Part shown: positions 23,516-34,599 of the stretch, one piece after another
Layout: each line of letters starts with the position of its first letter
Numbering within the stretch: the first letter of the stretch is position 1
Assembly: GCA_945643635.1 (NCBI GenBank)
Contig: CALZFC010000018.1
Span: 3,607,501-3,671,500 of the forward strand
Source: Allodiplogaster sudhausi
Taxonomy: Eukaryota > Nematoda > Chromadorea > Rhabditida > Diplogasteridae
Length of the DNA stretch: 64,000 nt
Direction: 5' to 3'
The notes under the pieces: model-generated
Seen by the model: only the letters and a program-made list of their open reading frames with translations
Told to the model about the DNA's origin: nothing
Database searches by the model: none
Program-made: the position numbers and the translations under genes

Positions 23516-23921
23516 GCCTATCTCTAATCTCGTCCTCGGTCTCCCGGGAAAAATCCCAGGAGGGGGTGTTCCGAGGAGGAGGGGGGAGGGTTGACGGCAA
23601 CATTCTCACACATAATAATATCATCCTCAATCATGGGATCATTATGGGCAGTATAAAGGGGAGGAGGGGCGGTCTCAACAGCGGTGAGTCTGGTGTCAAT
23701 GGTGTCAAGCTGGGTGGTATGGGCGGTGAGGGCAACTGTCATATCCGCGATGACGATGTCCTTGGCGGCCAGAGAGGACTCGAGGGAGGAGACGGTGCTG
23801 CTGAGGGCGGAGAGCTGAGCGGTCAGAGAAGAGACGGAGGAAGCCAGGAAGGCGAGGATGTCGTCAGAGTCAGGTGGCTCATCCGTGGATCGGCGGCGCT
23901 TGCGGTCCTTCAGTCCCTTAA

Positions 23922-26586
23922 GAGAGCCTCTCTGTAAGGGTCAAGGAGCCCCTGCCCCGGGAAAATTTTATTTTTCTTTTACTTTGAAAACTTTACAAGG
24001 GATGCATATAGAGTGCATAACGAAGTTTAGGTGGTCAAAAAGTTTAAGAAAATTTTTTTGTCTTAGTTATAAGTCTAAATGCTCCAAAAATTTGAAAGAC
24101 CATAACTTCCGTTATATTTAATATTTCTCAATAATCTTTTCAGTGGTCGATTCCTTGTTCAAAACTACACAAAAAAGTCGCTGGTGACTACTTTCGAAAA
24201 ATAACATTTATATGACTTTCGTCCAATTTAAGTTTTTAAAAAGTGGTTTTCAGGCAATAACTTTTTTTATTATTATGACTTGTAAAAAACTGAATCTATC
24301 ATATGAAAGAGGAGAAAAAACTGCATATAATATGTCTCTAAGAATAAAAATCTCGGACCCATTTTTTGGGTATTTGCATTTGAATATGGGTTCCTAAGCA
24401 AATTTCTCTCTTGGATGCAAACCATAATATCATTCAAACTTAAACAATTGTTACACAAAATGGTCCATTCGATGTAGTTTTTCATGCTCTTCAAATTGGT
24501 ATATGATTTGTACATAAAAATTAAGTTTAAGGGCGAAAAATAATTTTTTTGTGCTTTAGGCCTATTTCTGATGTAAAAATACTCGTTCTTTTGACCATTT
24601 ATGGGTCTTGTACACCGATTTTCCACACAATATTTATACTGTTAGAACGAGCAGCTAACACTGCTTCGGATAAAGCTTTATGCTTTATAACAAAAATCGG
24701 AGGACCATTTTTTTGGGAATATGTATTTGAATGCTGGCTGTTGAAGGCGACATTTCTGAATATTTTTTAGCAAATATTTCAAAATTGTTCTTTTGAAGCA
24801 TTTAGCACCCAATAATGGTTGTTCCATGATTCTTTGAAGTTCTTTTATGATATACTACTCAAAAGTACTCAAAAACTCAAGAAATTTCATTTTTACGAGT
24901 CTAGATAGCGAAATAAATGTACGAAAACTCCTTCGAAGCCAACTATCAGGTCATTTGTGAGCCCGATTTCCAAGAAGGTCATAACCATTCGAAAGAGCAG
25001 AGACTTTTACATAATATACCCATCGATGAAAGAGCAAAACCTGTACATGTTTCAGAAATCTTGAAATTTCGAAAAAAATCGACTACAGGTTTCGACTATT
25101 TTGAGCTGTTCGGCGAAAGCTCGTAAAAATGGAAACTATGTTATGAAAACTCAACCATAATGTTTGATGGGACGAGAAACATGAATTTGATGTTCATTTT
25201 CTACTTTTGAGTACTATCCATGGTACTTTTGCCAGAAGAATGACAGATAATATGCAAAAAAAAATTTCATTTCGATCAAGCGTGCCATGCATGGTACTCA
25301 AAAGTAGAAAATGAACATCAAATTCATGTTTCTCGTCCCATCAAACATTATGGTTGAGTTTTCATAACATAGTTTCCATTTTTACGAGCTTTCGCCGAAC
25401 AGCTCAAAATAGTCGAAACCTGTAGTCGATTTTTTTCGTAATTTCAAGATTTCTGAAACATGTACAGGTTTTGCTCTTTCATCGATGGGTATATTATGTA
25501 AAAGTCTCTGCTCTTTCGAATGGTTATGACCTTCTTGGAAATCGGGCTCACAAATGACCTGATAGTTGGCTTCGAAGGAGTTTTCGTACATTTATTTCGC
25601 TATCTAGACTCGTAAAAATGAAATTTCTTGAGTTTTTGAGTACTTTTGAGTAGTATATCATAAAAGAACTTCAAAGAATCATGGAACAACCATTATTGGG
25701 TGCTAAATGCTTCAAAAGAACAATTTTGAAATATTTGCTAAAAAATATTCAGAAATGTCGCCTTCAACAGCCAGCATTCAAATACATATTCCCAAAAAAA
25801 TGGTCCTCCGATTTTTGTTATAAAGCATAAAGCTTTATCCGAAGCAGTGTTAGCTGCTCGTTCTAACAGTATAAATATTGTGTGGAAAATCGGTGTACAA
25901 GACCCATAAATGGTCAAAAGAACGAGTATTTTTACATCAGAAATAGGCCTAAAGCACAAAAAAATTATTTTTCGCCCTTAAACTTAATTTTTATGTACAA
26001 ATCATATACCAATTTGAAGAGCATGAAAAACTACATCGAATGGACCATTTTGTGTAACAATTGTTTAAGTTTGAATGATATTATGGTTTGCATCCAAGAG
26101 AGAAATTTGCTTAGGAACCCATATTCAAATGCAAATACCCAAAAAATGGGTCCGAGATTTTTATTCTTAGAGACATATTATATGCAGTTTTTTCTCCTCT
26201 TTCATATGATAGATTCAGTTTTTTACAAGTCATAATAATAAAAAAAGTTATTGCCTGAAAACCACTTTTTAAAAACTTAAATTGGACGAAAGTCATATAA
26301 ATGTTATTTTTCGAAAGTAGTCACCAGCGACTTTTTTGTGTAGTTTTGAACAAGGAATCGACCACTGAAAAGATTATTGAGAAATATTAAATATAACGGA
26401 AGTTATGGTCTTTCAAATTTTTGGAGCATTTAGACTTATAACTAAGACAAAAAAATTTTCTTAAACTTTTTGACCACCTAAACTTCGTTATGCACTCTAT
26501 ATGCATCCCTTGTAAAGTTTTCAAAGTAAAAGAAAAATAAAATTTTCCCGGGGCAGGGGCTCCTTGACCCTTACAGAGAGGCTCTC
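23922..26586. mobile_element. Element X: TTAA-flanked foldback element (about 1.29-kb inverted arms)
   Basis: Both ends read gagagcctctctgtaag inward and both are flanked by TTAA (23918-23921 and 26587-26590), the target and duplication type of piggyBac-class elements. The interior is AT-rich, non-coding apart from short frames (e.g. MYENSFEANYQVICEPDFQE), and palindromic around 25254. A diverged, truncated copy (41187-41884) has the same terminus next to TTAA inside the same LINE ORF1 context. No transposase is seen, so any mobility would be in trans. Confidence 0.75.
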
Positions 26587-26992
26587 TTAAGGGACTGAAG
26601 GACCGCAAGCGCCGCCGATCCACGGATGAGCCACCTGACTCTGACGACATCCTCGCCTTCCTGGCTTCCTCCGTCTCTTCTCTGACCGCTCAGCTCTCCG
26701 CCCTCAGCAGCACCGTCTCCTCCCTCGAGTCCTCTCTGGCCGCCAAGGACATCGTCATCGCGGATATGACAGTTGCCCTCACCGCCCATACCACCCAGCT
26801 TGACACCATTGACACCAGACTCACCGCTGTTGAGACCGCCCCTCCTCCCCTTTATACTGCCCATAATGATCCCATGATTGAGGATGATATTATTATGTGT
26901 GAGAATGTTGCCGTCAACCCTCCCCCCTCCTCCTCGGAACACCCCCTCCTGGGATTTTTCCCGGGAGACCGAGGACGAGATTAGAGATAGGC

Positions 26993-27685
26993 ATGAGCGC
27001 CGCCGGGCTTGTTGTCTTCGGTCTCCCCCCACCTGACGGCTCCCCCATTCAGCGGGCTGCCTCTTATTATAATGCTGTTCTCCATCTCCTTGATTGTATT
27101 GGTGTCTCCGCCCTGCCCTCTGCTGTCTACCCGCTCTCCGATGGGCGCAATCGGGACAATCCAGTTAAGGTCATTCTCCCCAACTCTCTCCTCCAACAGC
27201 TAGCAATCCGCAACTCCCACCGCCTCAGACACTCGGACTCCTTCTGGCGCTGTGCCATCCGCCCCTCTCTCACCTTCGCCCAAAGAGGCATTGTCCCCTC
27301 CCCTCCCAAACTCCCTGATTTCCCTCGCTTCTACGCGAGTCCTCCCGGACGCCCTTCGTCCAGGTTGCCTTCCCGCCCTCCCACCAATCGCCGGGTCACG
27401 GCGCCTAGGCGACCACCTCGCCCCTCGTACGCCGACATGGCCTCCCACCATCCTCCCTCCAACCGTCCCCACTCTCAATCTCTCCTCTACTCCAACTTCC
27501 CTCCCCCCTCCTCTTTCACCACCCCCTCCTTCTCTCCTCCCTCTTTCACTCCACCAACTGCCTACCAACCGCCTCCTCCCGCCCCACTGCCTCATCCGCC
27601 TCCAATTTCCACGTTTAACCGTTTCTCTCCCCTCGCCCCTTCTCCTTCCCCTTTCTTCCACCAGGGGGGCCCCTACCATTATTAA
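26993..27685 (+). pseudogene. LINE ORF1 (RRM-like), right copy
   Basis: Identical in protein to the left copy at 22823-23515. The coiled-coil-like N-terminal frame (through GFFPGDRGRD, stop at 26984) lies just upstream in a different frame. Confidence 0.75.
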
Positions 27686-27804
27686 GTACAAATGTTCGCA
27701 GGTCCATCCCTTGCCCCCTTTACCTGTTCAATGCCCGTTCAGTAGTAAACAAGACTCATGAGCTTTCCCATTTACTTACCCGTTCTTTTGCTGCCATATG
27801 CATA

Positions 27805-29481
27805 GTGGAAACTTGGCTCTCCTCCTCTATACCCGACAGCTTTCTCCTTAGTGGTTGTCCAGATTATAGCGTCTTCCGCCAGGATCGCCCCAGGAAGAAT
27901 GGTGGCGGTGTAGCTATCCTTCTTAGGAATACCATATCTGCCAAAATTGTCCACTCTCTCTCAACCCCTTCTGCTTTTGAGCTTCTTGCTATCGATGCAA
28001 ACTTTAATAGTGATTTTATCCGTTTTATACTAGTCTACCGCGCCCCCTCTTGCTCTGCCGAACATAACTCTTGTCTCATCTCACTCTTGCGCGATCTCTC
28101 CACTTCTCCGTATCCCACTATCCTCCTTGGCGATTTTAACTACCCCGACATCCCGTGGCACAAAAGCCCTTCTCTACTTCCTCAACCCCTCTCCCCCAGC
28201 TCCAAACTATTCCACGATTTCTCTGCCGCCTGCTCCTTCACACAACTTACCCCTGCTCCCACTTGCAATAATCATATCCTAGACCTTCTCCTAACCAATA
28301 CCCCCACTCTCCTCTCTAATATCACTGTTGAACCTCCAGTCCTCAACTCCGATCATTCTTCGGTTATGGCCACTATCTCACTCTCGCATGTTAAACCCAC
28401 ATATACCTATATTAAGGATTACCGCAAAGTAGACTACCAAGCTGCCTCATCTTATCTTTTAAATTTCTGTTTCCCCACTCCCTTTCACTCCCTTTCCAAT
28501 GTCTACGAAATGTATTCTTCTCTTTCCTCTGCCATCCGTGCCATAGACGATCTCTTCGTCCCCTACAAGCGTGTCAGCCCTTATGGCGTCCGCCTCCCTG
28601 ATCACATTTTACGTCTTCAGCGTAAACGCTTCGACCTTTGGCTAGAATCATTAGAAAAAGATGACCCTAAATCCCATTCCGCTTTTGCCATTGCTAACTC
28701 TCGCTATTGTAAGGAAATGGACAAATACTCTAGAAATGTAGAAAAGCACATAGTCCTCTCCAACAACAAGTCCCTTTTCTATCGATACATTAGAAATAAA
28801 ACCTCTGCTAAGCCGCGGGGAGTTGATACCCTTACCCAGTCCTCTGGTCCAGACTACTATACCGATGTAGATAAGGCCGAGCTTTTAGCTTCAACTTTTG
28901 CAGATGCTTATACTATTGATAATGGTTATCTCCCCAATCTCTCACCTAATTCAAGATCTATCCCCCCTTTTTCTATTGTTTTCCCTAGGCACGAGATTTG
29001 TCGCCTCATTGAAACCTGGCCTAATTCCTCCTGCAAAACTCCCGATAATTTCAATCTCGCCCTTATTAAGAACCTATCCATTCCACTAAGTGAAGCCCTC
29101 GAGTACATTTTCAATTATTCTTTTTCCACCGCAAGTGTTCCCTCTGTTTGGAAGTCCTCAATTATCATACCCATTAAGAAGAAGGCTCCTTTTTCCGACC
29201 CTTCCAACTACCGTCCAATCTCAATTACCTCCATATTCTCCCGCCTTTTTGAGAAGCTCCTTTGCCGTAAACTCTATTCCTATTGTGATTCTGGACACAT
29301 CATTCCCGACCAACAATATGGCTTTAGACGTAGACGTTCTATAGAATTCCAGATGTTAGATTGCCTTGAACATTGGACCTCTGCCCATCATAATTCCCTT
29401 ACCACTGATATTATCTACTTTGACCTCGTGCTTTCGACCGTGTCTCCCACCCTAAACTCTTATTTAAGCTTAGTGTCCTAG
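27805..29481 (+). pseudogene. LINE ORF2, endonuclease and first RT part, right copy
   Basis: 558-residue frame, one residue different from the left copy (YGFRRRRS here). Endonuclease motifs GGGVAILLRN, LLGDFNYPDIPW and NSDHSSVMATIS; RT segment NYRPISITSIFSRLFEKLL. An in-frame upstream extension from about 27690 restores the conserved FNARSVVNK start of the endonuclease. Broken at the same motif A deletion. Confidence 0.85.
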
Positions 29482-29540
29482 GTATTCCCCCAAATGTCGT
29501 TAACTGGATCTCTTCTTTTCTTTCTAACCGCTCCTTCCAA

Positions 29541-30188
29541 GTGCGAGTAGGCACATCCCTCTCAACTCCTCGTCCTGTTATTAGTGGAATCCCCCAAGGC
29601 ACTGTAATCGGCCCCCTTCTATTTATCCTTTATACTAGCGACCTTCCTGGTATCATTGCTACCCATGGTGTTCACTCCCGCTGTTTTGCTAATGACATTA
29701 AGATCTTCAAATCCTTTCCATCTTCCTCTTCCCCTCCCTCCTTACAGGCTGCCATTGACGAAGTTTCTCTCTGGGCTGACAATTGGCAGCTCCCTCTTGC
29801 TAGTAACAAGTGTTCTGTTCTTCATCTAGGATCAACCAACCCGAAGCAGCAATACTTCCTCCGCGGCGTCAATCTCACAATAGTAGATTCTGCTCGCGAC
29901 CTTGGCATCATAATAGACTCTAAAGTCTCTTTCTCGCACCATTGCTCTTACCTTGCCAATAAGGCACTTGCTAAGTCCTACCCCCTCCTCCGCGCTCTCC
30001 GCACTCGTAACACGAAGGTTCTTGTCTCTGCTTTTACTATTTACATTCGCCCCATATTAGAGAGCTGCTCTGTTGCTTTTTCTCCACGTCTCAAACGGGA
30101 CATCCGCATCCTAGAGAAACAACAGAATTATTTCACCCGTGTTATCTTTCGCCGTTCCCTTGGCCTTACTAGCTTTAATCGGAAGTAA
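29541..30188 (+). pseudogene. LINE ORF2, RT C-terminal part, truncated right copy
   Basis: Begins as the left copy (GIPQGTVIGPLLF; CFANDIKIF) but runs through the breakpoint at 30180 into unrelated sequence, ending three codons later. The C-terminal ~140 residues present in the left copy are absent. Confidence 0.85.
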
Positions 30189-32430
30189 AATAGACTGCAT
30201 TTATGCGTGCGCGGAGAGTGTCAAGAAAGGATCCCTTCTGATGCTCCCAAAAGCAGGAGAAACAAGGCTATTCATTAGATTCCATCTATCACAGGAAATG
30301 TTGAATGGCTCTAATTGCACATTTCGATGCAAAAATAAGCAACATTACAAATTTGTACATACGTAGATTTTCACAAGAAAAAAATCTCTGAAATGAAAAT
30401 TGAAATAAAACATAAAAGTGATTCTCTGGTAAAAAAAGGCTTTATATTTATTTTGAATATGAAGAAAAATATATCAATACAACTGAGATGAATTCTTCTA
30501 CTTCTCAATTGTGTATACACATATGATAGAAAAATTTAAGAAAAAAGCATACGATATAATCCTGTTTTTTTTTGCTCAACACTTGCAAATTTGTGCCTGC
30601 AAAAACGAATCTATTTCAAAATACAACGCACCTTTTGCATCTCTTGCGATATAATCTAGACAAGAAGTGAGCATCATTCTATCTTATTCATATTATTGCA
30701 TTTTTACTATCACCTCAACCTCCATATATATGTATATACTTGTTGTTAAAATAGTTTTTTTTATTATTTCTCAAAAAAAATTATATTAATTTCATGTAAA
30801 ATTCCTCTTCAGATCGATGTCGACCATACGCGCACTTTTGTGATCCGTGGGCGAGTGAAGAAATAGAAAATACGAGAGCGAACTTCCTCAAACCATGAGA
30901 TCATTGATTACGTCAATTAAATACAATAAAGATTAAAGAATAAGATGAAAATAATTTGTAAAGTACCTTAACAAAAAAGATGACGATGACTGCGTCGGCA
31001 ATAGGTAACCAGGCGAAGAGCAGAGGAACGAGCGCATGGAGTTTAAAAGTGAAGTTCATTAGCGGAGCGGTGAAGGAAAGAATGATTGGCAAGTGGAGCG
31101 TCACGAGGGGCACTGCCATCTGGCAATAGTGAAACAATTATTATTTTTAAAGTTTTTTTTTGTCCTAAAGGTATCTTCAATTCATTCTGGGCAATTTTTC
31201 ATTTAGCAAGATTTTATAATTCTATGTTTATTCGTCTAGCAAGATGACCCAGTTCGCCAGACCTGCACAACGGTCATGATGGTGAGTCGTGTGTGGAGGC
31301 GTCTGGACTGCTCAGACATGGAACCCCTGTGAAACGAGAGATATCGGGCGATGCAAACTAAAGAAGTGGCGGCGGCCAGCAGAGAAGAGAAGAGCATGGC
31401 CGCCAGCAAGGAGACTACCGCAATGATATGAGCTTCTCGCACAGGATCGAGCCACTGCCAAATGTACAAAATAGAGATATTTAGATCTCTTTTTTTTTTT
31501 AGAATACACTTTCATGAAAAATTGAGCCCGTTTTTTTTCTATTTGCAAAATGCCATTATCATGCTGCTAATGTTTGCTGAGCATAGACACTTACCAGATA
31601 CGGGAAAAGTGTGCTTATTGATGTTTCAAAGCACGCAATGAAGAAGAGCGTAGTCCAGCCTGAAGCGCAGAGTTCAAGTGCCATCAATACTGGCAAGAAT
31701 GCTCGCCAACTCATTCGAGGAGACATGAAAGGTCTGAAGATCTTTATTTATTTTGACTAGTCAGGCTTATATAACCGGCGAACTATGTTGTGAGGAAACT
31801 ATGAGAAAACTTCCGCACACATTTACAATCGCTTTGTTCTTCCACATCCAGCACTATATAATTGAGTATGAATTGGCCATATTGTGAGGGGTTCAAAGAT
31901 TGGTGTTCAGTCCAAGCAAAAAATAAAAAATAAACTCGTGTTACTCCTTCCAACTCATGCTGTGGATGAAGTAATGGTTGTGCTGTATGTGGAATTTGAT
32001 CTACTTTTCAATATAAAAAGAATTAATGTTGTCCGAGAATAGGTTAAATATTATTCATCTTAATACTTTTTTGACATCAAAAAGTAACCTCCCTCGCCTA
32101 CCTACAGATTGACATGTAGCGGTGCGCAAAATGCACGGCCGGCCGCATAACACTCCCGGCAAGCGCAACGAAGAAGAGATACAAAAACGTTTGCACTTGC
32201 GAGAAGAGACCTTCCTTTGAGATAATCAGAAAGTGACGGACCGAGAGCACCAGCTGAATCAGGCAATTTCACATTGGCTCATCTCTTTGCACACTCATTC
32301 GCGCGCTATTTTTAGCAATGAGTTCTTCAAATCATAATTGTTTAGCACGTCATCCTTTAGAAAAGATTAGAGATGAATAACTTTTATATATCCATAATTC
32401 TTGCAGATACACGACTCCTAACAGGCATGG
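30181..32430. repeat. 2.25-kb inverted duplication, left arm (receptor exons 2-7 and 3' flank)
   Basis: Reverse complement of 42168-44417, with a few substitutions and small length changes in homopolymers. It begins at the base following the LINE palindrome end (30180/30181), with at most 1 bp of shared sequence at the junction. Confidence 0.95.
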
Positions 32431-32880
32431 AGAAAGCGTAGACAAGTGAGAAGAAGACGTTAGAAAGTGCGGCATGTTGGAGGAGAAGTCGAAGAGAGCC
32501 GAGGCGATTTTCTACTGCCGCAGTTTCTAAAACTCATAATTTGAACTTTTTAGTTCGTTTAGGCAGAAGGATATAGTAAGCTTAAAGGTTACACATAAGC
32601 TTAGTATTTAGGAGAAAAAAGAAATGCGGTTCGTTTACTACAAATGTTCTCATATTTTTATGTGATTTACGTAACGTACATAGATATTATGTCTAGAAAA
32701 TGTCTTATTAAACTTGCCTCCGAATCTTACGGTCAGAACGACAAAGACGGCCGAGTTGGCAAGGAGAGAGAGCGCCAAGGCGAGCAGAGCGTTGGCACGG
32801 CCGACTGGGCCGACGTAGATGTCGACGCCGCAGATCACGGGTTCCATCCAGCAGTTTAATGAGTCCTTTTCGTACAGCAT
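30809..32880 (-). CDS. GPCR1: complete serpentine (7TM) receptor, 326 aa, 7 exons
   Basis: Exons on the minus strand: 32880-32718, 32526-32423, 32253-32102, 31733-31595, 31454-31263, 31119-30967, 30886-30809. They total 981 nt and join in phase with the stop included. Helix-like segments include NALLALALSLLANSAVFVVL, TFLYLFFVALAGSVM, VSLLAAMLFSSLLAAATSLV and LHALVPLLFAWLPIADAVIV. The end, FFVKEVRSRIFYFFTRPR, fits the P-x-x-D-x5-FFxK-x-R helix-7/tail pattern of nematode Str-superfamily chemoreceptors. The start MLYEKDSLNCWMEPV was chosen by agreement with GPCR3. Exon 1 uses a GC donor (gag|gcaagt) and exon 7 a gag acceptor. A MITE lies 47 bp upstream of the ATG. Intron 3 holds a degenerate MITE. 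Likely a sensory-neuron membrane receptor; ligand unknown. Confidence 0.78.
31740..32095 (-). mobile_element. Degenerate MITE inside GPCR1 intron 3
   Basis: Blocks such as cacatccagcacta, gttactcctt(t)ccaactcat and ggatgaagtaat..ttgtg match the MITE at 39890-40288 in the same order. Intron 3 is 368 bp here but only 111 bp in GPCR3, so the element entered after those copies separated. It is also in GPCR2 as part of the duplicated arm. Confidence 0.6.
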
Positions 32881-32926
32881 TTCTGGACGGTTTCCTATAA
32901 TTTTACTGTTATATGTATATAACATA

Positions 32927-33365
32927 CCGTATTTTCTCTATTAGTACCCCCCCTTTATTAGAACCCCCCCTCTAATAGTACCCCCCTCTGATAAAGCTAT
33001 TGAAAAATAGAACCCCTCCCTCTAGTAGAACCCCCCCTCCAATAGTGCCCCCCCCTAACACCCTAATATCTAAGCTCGAGACGTACCTCGAATGGATCCT
33101 GGAGGCATGGGATGCTCTCTCCAATGAACTGATTGCAAATTCATTCAAAATGTGTGGTAAAATGGATATTCCAGTGCTGATTCCTATGAATTCGAGCTAT
33201 GATTCTTCTTTTTTTGAGAAGAAAATGTTGTTATCAAACTTTTACTGTCTCACATTGAAAAATAGTACCCCTCCCTCCAGTAAAACCCCTCCCTCTAATA
33301 GTGCCGCCCTCTCGCAAGGGTATTGAAAAATAGAACCCCCGGGGGTACTAATAGAGAAAATACGG
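32927..33365. mobile_element. 439-bp pogo/Tc1-type non-autonomous element, copy 1
   Basis: Terminal inverted repeats ccgtattttctctattagta / tactaatagagaaaatacgg are flanked by TA on both sides. The middle encodes a pogo/Tigger transposase C-terminal fragment ([20 protein letters not shown], then FKMCG), so this is an internally deleted derivative of an autonomous DDE transposon. Poly-C stretches (acccccc) lie just inside the TIRs. It sits immediately upstream of GPCR1. Confidence 0.88.
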
Positions 33366-33367
33366 TA

Positions 33368-34526
33368 TTCTAAACTCGTTCACAGATGGGAACTCTAGAA
33401 TCAGTATAATATATGCATTATATCATGTAATATAAATCGAAAGTATTTTAGATTAAAGTTTTCTAAATAGATCATATACGAGACATAGTGAACATCGGCA
33501 AATATATTCTATTTGAGCATTAAAAAATAGAATAGGAAAGATTCCGTGTCTTTGTCTACCTTTTCATTCTGACAACGAGGTCTGGCCGATTATTTTCTCA
33601 ACGATTTCTTCGTTCTCATGAATCCTATATTGTAAACGTTTCGAATTTTGTTGGGAACGTTTTGCACAAAAACATTCTCAGCTGATCAGGATAGAAATTG
33701 CGTGGTAGACAAATGTCCCAGACATCAACAATAAGAAAAAAGACTATATTAAATCACACATCTTGCATATGGCATTAATGTATCTTAGTCATGACTAACG
33801 ATAAAGCATTTTGGGAAAAATGTTTTGTCGGAGATATGGTCAATGCTTGAGACTCTCTCTGTCCACGACAGCCTGGGCAGGCAAGAGAATGTGCTCTTTG
33901 AAGAGTGGCGTAAAAGGCAAGCACAAGGTCATTTCGCGCATCTGAGTGAGACAGAAGTTATTAATCTCGGTCGCACTGTATTTTCTACTAATTTAAACTT
34001 GTGACGCAAATTTCTAACGAAAAAGCATGAGTTTTTAAGGTAATGAAAAAGGAATTTCAATGTTTGAGTTTAGTGCGTTGATAGGGTATATTCTGATCCC
34101 GTAAAGTTTTAAAAACAATTGTTACTCACTTACTATTAGTTGTATCAACTCCACATTACGGGTTCACTTCCTTGTTTTCCATTGTCCCCTGGTGGAAGAC
34201 ATGATAAAGTTACGAAGAAAAGAAATTGGGTGAAAAGTAAACTACATACATGTGTGAAAATCAAAATTTTGCTGCGTAATATCGCCTTTGTTTATAAAAA
34301 AAACCGTGACCCTGGCATATCTCCAATGTGTGTGAAAAGTGTCTTGGCTAATACAATATCTTGGACATGTTTTGGACGCTTATCTTTGTCCACGAATGAG
34401 ATTAATCGCGCGACCGATGTTCTTTTGCACTAGGTTAATGGCGTCAGTGCGACCAAGTGACTCTATTTGGTAAAGTGGAAGAATGTGCAATCATGCCAAA
34501 ATACCAAACGATCCATTCATACCTTC
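33368..34526. other. Intergenic, no supported gene
   Basis: AT-rich. The reverse complement of 34310-34420 resembles 44470-44585 (aagcgtcca..acatgtccaagatat and following), a remnant of an older duplication of the receptor neighbourhood. Confidence 0.5.
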
Positions 34527-34599
34527 CGACCCCTTCAGGACTCGAACCTGCAATCTTCGGTTTAGGAGACCGACGCCTTCTCCATTAGGCCACAGGGCC
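34527..34599 (-). tRNA. tRNA-Arg(CCT) variant, possibly pseudogene
   Basis: The minus strand matches the tRNA at 55665-55737 from base 1 through the T-loop (anticodon loop ctcctaa, anticodon CCT). The 3' end differs (cctgaaggggtcg instead of cctgccagggtcg): the last T-stem pair becomes G-A and the acceptor stem gains a G-A mismatch and a G-T wobble. The 5' flank (tatgcaaatttttctc.ctaaaa) is shared with the other copies. Confidence 0.6.

Larger units (their letters stand above)
19881..23917 (-). mobile_element. CR1/jockey-like LINE, 3' part with intact 3' end (left palindrome arm)
   Basis: Read on the minus strand from a TTAA site (23918-23921) in ORF1 to the 3' end, which finishes in repeated tgaaa units (aaatgaaatgaaatg; + strand catttcatttcat at ~19879-19895). 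Such short microsatellite tails are typical of CR1-type LINEs. It carries the ORF1 C-terminal part, endonuclease and reverse transcriptase. The 5' part of ORF1 and the 5' UTR are not here but at 40896-42169. It sits next to M''. Confidence 0.88.
20328..30180. repeat. Giant near-perfect palindrome, 4,887-bp arms with a 79-bp spacer
   Basis: Left arm 20328-25214 is the reverse complement of right arm 25294-30180; paired positions sum to 50508 throughout, so I see no net indel. I noticed two single-base differences (S/F in the RT; F/L at ~25068 versus ~25440). The spacer 25215-25293 is unique. The left arm continues into the rest of the LINE; the right arm stops at 30180, where receptor flank starts. 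Confidence 0.95.
26591..30180 (+). mobile_element. LINE 3' part, truncated at 30180 (right palindrome arm)
   Basis: Mirror copy of the left LINE, read on the plus strand from the TTAA in ORF1. It stops inside the RT C-terminal region at ctttaatc (30180), where the left copy continues to the 3' end; the sequence goes directly into the flank of GPCR1. Same frameshifts and same FAND box as the left copy. Confidence 0.9.

Noticed and set aside
22747..23937. Long open frames on the strand opposite to LINE ORF1 (and mirrored at 26571-27761)
   Set aside because: Shadows of the biased CT/Pro-rich ORF1 sequence; no protein features and present only because of composition.
24212..26296. Several mirrored frames inside element X
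   Set aside because: AT-rich, motif-free; identical in both arms only because of the palindrome.
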